NCBI RefSeq assembly: GCF_004342025.1
Contig: NZ_SLWN01000001.1
Coordinates: forward strand, 293,972 to 357,971
DNA from: Kribbella steppae
GTDB taxonomy: Bacteria; Actinomycetota; Actinomycetes; Propionibacteriales; Kribbellaceae
Direction of reading: 5' to 3'
Length of the DNA stretch: 64,000 nt
Shown: piece after piece, positions 60,252-64,000 of the stretch
How the letters are laid out: each line of letters starts with the position of its first letter
How positions within the stretch are numbered: the first letter of the stretch is position 1
Made by a program: the position numbers and the translations under genes
Notes under the pieces: generated by a model
Database searches by the model: none
Seen by the model: only the letters and a program-made list of their open reading frames with translations
What the model was told of the DNA's origin: nothing

Positions 60252-60373
60252 GGGGCCTCCCGGCCTGGACTGAGGAGCGCAGGGAGCGAAGCGACTGGAG
60301 TGACGAGGGAAGGCCGGGAGGCAAGGCCCCATGACCACGCCGGCGCCGAAGGCCCGGCCAAAAGCACAGTCAT
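60248..60373 (-). repeat. Intergenic repeat copy 2, with 41-codon micro-ORF
   Basis: 122 bp from ATG to ATG. It encodes a 41-aa frame starting MTVLLAGPSAPAWSWGLA and ending GREAP. The ATG overlaps the OppC stop and the TGA overlaps the OppB ATG, both as ATGA. Arms 60250-60266 and 60311-60332 (TGGGGCCTCCCGGCC type) are complementary apart from a small bulge. The element is the only interruption in an operon whose other junctions up to the peptidase are ATGA overlaps. Confidence 0.78.
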
Positions 60374-61326
60374 GCGGCCTCTCCCTGGTCGACGACCGAG
60401 CGGATCTTGTCGCCGAGGACGGTCAGCGACAGCACGGTGAGGAACAGGAACACTCCGGGGATCGCGAAGAACATCGGGTCGACCGAGTACCAGCTCACCG
60501 AACTCGCGATCATCTGGCCCCAGGACGCGGTTGGCGGTGAGACACCGACGCCGAGGAAGGACAGGCCGGCCTCGGTCCCGATGTAGCCGGGAATGGCCAG
60601 TGTCGTCATCACGATGATCGAGCCCCGCAGGTTCGGCAGGATCTCCCGGAACACCACCGCGGAGTCCTTCGCACCGGACGCCTTGGCCGCCTCGACGAAC
60701 TCACGATTGGCCAGCGTCATCGTCTGACCGCGGATCACCCGGGCCAGGTACGGCCAGCCGAACGCGCTGATCACGATCACCAGCAGCACCGGGCGGTTCC
60801 CGGCCGGCAGCGAGGACAGGATCGCGATCATGAAGATCAGCGCCGGGAACGCCATCAGGAAGTCCATCAGCCGCGAGATCACCTGGTCGACCCAACCGCG
60901 GTAGAACCCGGCCAGCATGCCGAACACGACCCCGAGGATCCCGGTCAGCAGGGTCGCCGACAGCGAGATCGTGATCGAGACGCGGGCGCCGTACACGATC
61001 CGGGCGAACAGGTCGCGACCGTTCTGCGGCTCGACGCCGAACCAGTGGTCCGCGCTGATCCCGCCGAGCGCGCCGTGCGGGACGCCGCCGAGATCTGAGT
61101 TGATCGCGGCGGAGTCGAACTCGTACGGCCCCCAGCCGCTGATTTTGGTGATCAGCGGCGCGGCGACCGCCATCAGAAGCACGATCGCCAGGAACAGCAC
61201 GCAGGCCAGCGCGCCCTTGTCCCGGGTGATGGTGGTGAGGATCCGCCGGCTCGAGGTCGGGGGACCGCCGGCCGGAGCCGGGGTCCCCACCTCCTCGACC
61301 TCGAGCAGTACCGGGCTCGCGGTCAT
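60370..61326 (-). CDS. Oligopeptide ABC transporter permease (OppC type)
   Basis: A 318-aa permease: N-terminal cytoplasmic stretch, six helices, WFGVEPQNGRDLFARIVYGAR, and the EAA loop REFVEAAKASGAKDSAVVFREIL. It starts three bases after the binding-protein stop. Its stop overlaps the repeat-borne micro-ORF. Confidence 0.92.
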   Translation of the reverse strand: MTASPVLLEVEEVGTPAPAGGPPTSSRRILTTITRDKGALACVLFLAIVLLMAVAAPLITKISGWGPYEFDSAAINSDLGGVPHGALGGISADHWFGVEPQNGRDLFARIVYGARVSITISLSATLLTGILGVVFGMLAGFYRGWVDQVISRLMDFLMAFPALIFMIAILSSLPAGNRPVLLVIVISAFGWPYLARVIRGQTMTLANREFVEAAKASGAKDSAVVFREILPNLRGSIIVMTTLAIPGYIGTEAGLSFLGVGVSPPTASWGQMIASSVSWYSVDPMFFAIPGVFLFLTVLSLTVLGDKIRSVVDQGEAA

Positions 61327-61329
61327 CGG

Positions 61330-63045
61330 CTACTTCCCGGCGTCCGCGAGACCGACCGAGACCAGGTCGATCCCACCGGAGAACCCGTCGTGCAGGTAGG
61401 CGCCGGCGATGTTGGTGCCGACCAGCATCAGCACCTTCTCGTACAGCAGCGGGACGACCGGGGCGAGCGCCATGATCTGCTTGTCCAGTTCGCCGTACGC
61501 CGCGTTCGCCGCGGTCACGTCGGTCAGCTTGGCGATCTCGTCGATCTTCGCGTTGACGCCCTTGTCGTTCAGCTGGGACAGGTTCGAGTTGCCCTTGGTG
61601 GTGATGTTGCGGCCGTCGAACAGCGGCGGCAGGAACGTCGCACCGGACGGCCAGTCCGGGCACCAGCCGGTGATCGCCATGTCCTTCTGCTGTGACGGCG
61701 TACCGATCACCTCGTAGTACGTCGAGGTGTCGATCGGGTTGATCTTGACGGTGATCTTCAGCGGCTCCAGCGCCTGCTGGACCGCCACCGACATCGCCTG
61801 CATCTTCGGCTGTGTCCGGGTGTCGAGGGTCAGGGTGAAGCCGTTCGCGACGCCGGCCTCGGTGAGCAGCGCCCGGGCCTTCTCGATGTCGCCCTTGTGG
61901 TCCGGGCTCGGGTACGGGTCGTAGTCCACCCGGCCGGCCACGGTCGGCGGCTGGATGCTGGTGGCGATGTCGGCCAGCGTCGAACCGCCGACCGCGTCGC
62001 GCACGGTCTGCTTGTTCACCGCGAGGTTGATCGCCTGCCGGACCCGGACGTCGTTCAGCGGCTTCTTGGTGATGTTCAGACCCATGTACGTCGTACAGCC
62101 GCCGAGACCGGTCATCGTGCGCTGCTTGAGCTGCGGGGTCTGGATCCGGGCCACCGAGGCGGCCTGGACGGTGCCCGCGATCGCGTTGATATCGGTGCCC
62201 TGGCCGGCGATCATCCGCTCGTCGATGGTGGCCGGGTCGAGACCGAAGGTCCACTGGAACGCGTCCGGGTTCGCAGTCCGGACCTCATCGGTCTTCTTGT
62301 CCCACTTGTCGTTGCGGACCAGCTTGAGCGACGCGCCCGGCTTGTACTCGGCCAGCTTGTACGGACCGGACGAGATCGGCTTGCTGTCCAGTTGGTTGCC
62401 CGCGCCCTGGCCCTTCGGCACCGGTACGAAGGTGTTCTGCGCGACCACGCTGCCGAAGTCGGCGTACGGCTTCTTCAGGTGGAAGACGATCGTCTTCGCA
62501 TCCGGTGTCGCGATCGTCGGCAGGTCACCCGACTTGTACGGCCCCTGGTAGGTCGCCGGCGCGTCGATGATCTGCTTCGCGTACGGCGATCCGATGCCGA
62601 CCTCGGGGTCCCAGGCCCGGGACACACCCCACTTCACGTCCGCGCTGGTGATCGGCGCACCGTTCTCGAAGAACAGCCCGTCCTTCAGCGTGAAGGTCCA
62701 GGTCTTACCGCCCTCGGACGGCTTGCCGGTGTCGGTCGCCAGGTCGGGGACGATCTTGGTGCCGTCGGCACCGGGTGCGGCGCCCTGAGTGGTCAGGGTC
62801 CGGTAGATCAGCCGGTAGAAGTTGTTGACACCACCGTCGAAACCCCGGGCGGGGTCGAGGTGGGAGAAGCCCGCGTTCGCGAGCACCTGGAGCGTTCCGC
62901 CCTTCGCGGTCTCGCCGCCCGGACCGGCCGACGAGTCGGCGGCACCGGTCGCGCCACCACCCGAGCAGGCGCTGAGCACCAGCACTCCGGACAGCGCGAG
63001 CCCCAGTAGTGCTCCGACGCGGGGCACTCGCATGGATCTCTTCAT
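61330..63045 (-). CDS. Oligopeptide ABC transporter substrate-binding lipoprotein
   Basis: A 571-aa SBP_bac_5 receptor with a lipoprotein signal (LVLSAC, Cys27) and an Ala/Gly/Ser linker. Typical strings: TWTFTLKDGLFFENGAPITSADVKWGVSRAWD and ISSGPYKLAEYKPGASLKLVRN. First gene of the second importer operon (receptor - C - B - D - F - peptidase). The GH127 gene ends 12 bp upstream on the same strand, so it may be read with it. Confidence 0.93.
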   Translation of the reverse strand: MKRSMRVPRVGALLGLALSGVLVLSACSGGGATGAADSSAGPGGETAKGGTLQVLANAGFSHLDPARGFDGGVNNFYRLIYRTLTTQGAAPGADGTKIVPDLATDTGKPSEGGKTWTFTLKDGLFFENGAPITSADVKWGVSRAWDPEVGIGSPYAKQIIDAPATYQGPYKSGDLPTIATPDAKTIVFHLKKPYADFGSVVAQNTFVPVPKGQGAGNQLDSKPISSGPYKLAEYKPGASLKLVRNDKWDKKTDEVRTANPDAFQWTFGLDPATIDERMIAGQGTDINAIAGTVQAASVARIQTPQLKQRTMTGLGGCTTYMGLNITKKPLNDVRVRQAINLAVNKQTVRDAVGGSTLADIATSIQPPTVAGRVDYDPYPSPDHKGDIEKARALLTEAGVANGFTLTLDTRTQPKMQAMSVAVQQALEPLKITVKINPIDTSTYYEVIGTPSQQKDMAITGWCPDWPSGATFLPPLFDGRNITTKGNSNLSQLNDKGVNAKIDEIAKLTDVTAANAAYGELDKQIMALAPVVPLLYEKVLMLVGTNIAGAYLHDGFSGGIDLVSVGLADAGK

Positions 63046-63057
63046 GTGCCTTCTCTT

Positions 63058-64000
63058 TCAGTTCGCGGCGCGTAGCCACACACGCATGGCCAGGGCCTGA
63101 CGGTTTCCCCAGAGGAAGTACGGGACGAAGGTCGCCGGCACTTCGCTGATGGCGGTCTGGGCTTCTTGATCAGTGATCACGGGATAAAGCTCGGGAGACG
63201 GTGCCGACGCGACACCCGCTGTGAGTTCGAGGACGAGGGCCTCCGGTACGCCGTCCACCACCGACCGCTGATACGCGGTCGCACCGGCCACAGCAGCGGG
63301 CGTCAGCAACAGGTCGTCGACCGGTGTCAGCACGTCTTGTTGCTCAACGCAATAGACCAGCGGGCCCCGGGCAACAGCAAGCGCGCCTCGAGTCGCATCC
63401 AGGTAGGGATGTGAACCGTGCGCCCTCGGTGCCATCGGCAACGTCAGCCGAACGGAGTCCCCGGCAATGAACCGCCGCCGCACGACCGCCCAGCCGTCGT
63501 TCACCACCGCACCGTCGATCTCGGCGCCGGTGCACCACCCAGGGATCCGCAAAGCGATCGCCTGCTCGTCCTCCGGCGCGCTGTCGACGGTGATGGTGAT
63601 CTCGCCGTCCCACGGGTAGTTGGTCCGGACGGTGACGGCGAGGGTCTCGGTGGTGATGCGTGCATCGGCGTACACACCGACGTACAGCGTGTCGCCCTGC
63701 TGCGCCGCGACGTGATCCTGGAGCTCGGACATCCAGCGGACGATGTTCGGCGGGCAGCACGGGCAGCCGAACCACGACCGGCGCAACGGCTCTCCACCGC
63801 TCTCGGCGCCCGACCGCTGCTCGTGATCCGGCCGACGCTGCAACGGGTTGTCGTAGAAGAACGCCGTACCGTCGGCCGAAAGCCCAACGGCATAAGCGTT
63901 GTAGAGCACGGTCTCGTAGACATCGAGGTACGACGCTTTGCCCGTGGCAAGGAACATCCGCCACGCCCACTGCATCGTCGCGATCGCCGCACACGTCTCC
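63058..64000 (-). CDS. GH127 family beta-L-arabinofuranosidase-like protein, partial
   Basis: The C-terminal 314 residues of a glycoside hydrolase (DUF1680/GH127 fold); the start lies beyond the window edge. The visible part begins with ETCAAIATMQWAWR, which matches the Glu-x-Cys of the zinc site, and contains CPCCPPNIVRWM with the Cys pair that completes it; one of these Cys is the proposed nucleophile in the Bifidobacterium enzyme. C-terminal beta domains follow. Expected to release arabinofuranose from plant glycans or glycoproteins; no export signal can be judged. Confidence 0.9.
   Translation of the reverse strand, partial: ETCAAIATMQWAWRMFLATGKASYLDVYETVLYNAYAVGLSADGTAFFYDNPLQRRPDHEQRSGAESGGEPLRRSWFGCPCCPPNIVRWMSELQDHVAAQQGDTLYVGVYADARITTETLAVTVRTNYPWDGEITITVDSAPEDEQAIALRIPGWCTGAEIDGAVVNDGWAVVRRRFIAGDSVRLTLPMAPRAHGSHPYLDATRGALAVARGPLVYCVEQQDVLTPVDDLLLTPAAVAGATAYQRSVVDGVPEALVLELTAGVASAPSPELYPVITDQEAQTAISEVPATFVPYFLWGNRQALAMRVWLRAAN

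Noticed and set aside
60701-62254. A 517-codon minus-strand frame overlapping the second transporter.
   Set aside because: Arg/Asp/Pro-rich out-of-frame shadow of the receptor and OppC genes.

Overview
The window is high-GC actinobacterial chromosome. The order sucB - TIGR01777 epimerase - lipB - lipA - DUF4191 protein - RDD protein - glnA, the GlnR box in front of glnA, the adenosine kinase of mycobacterial type, and the many GTG starts and apparently leaderless promoters point to a Nocardioidaceae/Kribbellaceae-like soil organism. Kribbella is my best guess. This is inference from gene content only.

Layout. 0.3-3.6 kb: a XylFGH-like sugar ABC transporter whose binding protein is frameshifted. 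3.7-4.9 kb: an LtrA-like membrane protein. 5.0-11.1 kb (minus strand): a complete peptide/oligosaccharide ABC transporter. 11.7-14.5 kb: divergent gcvT and leucyl aminopeptidase. 14.4-18.3 kb: a catabolic-looking cluster (cupin, DUF2848, MHS-type permease, GntR regulator, carbon-nitrogen hydrolase) with GTATAC-centred candidate operators. 18.8-23.3 kb: lpdA, sucB and a TIGR01777 epimerase. 23.4-28.3 kb: an accessory insertion with a degenerate Ser/Thr kinase, an IS110-type transposase remnant, and a MarR/MFS cassette bounded by two copies of the IS end. 28.4 kb: lipB. 29.2-39.7 kb: a second accessory block (sulfatase, membrane protein with long acidic tail, LysR, Nat-type ABC exporter, SDR, second LtrA, two-component system). 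39.7-45 kb: lipA, DUF4191, cyclopropane-synthase-like methyltransferase, RDD, glnA. 45-51.4 kb: VOC protein, secreted GH76 mannanase, flavin monooxygenase, peptidoglycan amidase, alpha/alpha-toroid protein, MazG-like protein. 51.4-54.4 kb: methyltransferase - ATPase - membrane protein operon. 54.5 kb: adenosine kinase. 55.6-64 kb: GntR regulator, prolyl aminopeptidase fused by overlaps to a second oligopeptide ABC transporter, and the end of a GH127 arabinofuranosidase.

How it works together. Housekeeping functions centre on lipoate-dependent metabolism: lipB and lipA make lipoate; sucB, gcvT (with its lipoylated H-protein elsewhere) and lpdA use it. glnA is probably under GlnR nitrogen control. 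The accessory parts are those of a saprophyte: importers for sugars and peptides, secreted or cytoplasmic hydrolases (GH76, GH127, sulfatase, S33 peptidase) and their local regulators, with LacI-type candidate operators at GH76 and the sulfatase.

The most unusual observation is a repeat of about 120 bp found twice (53.0 and 60.3 kb). Each copy sits between two transporter genes whose neighbouring junctions are ATGA/GTGA overlaps. Each copy encodes a small open frame that starts by overlapping the upstream stop and ends by overlapping the downstream start, so translational coupling would be preserved. Other notable items are the pseudokinase, the palindrome cluster in front of the second LtrA gene, and the recurrent leaderless-promoter spacing shared by lipA and lipB. 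I found no tRNA, rRNA, CRISPR array or intact mobile element.
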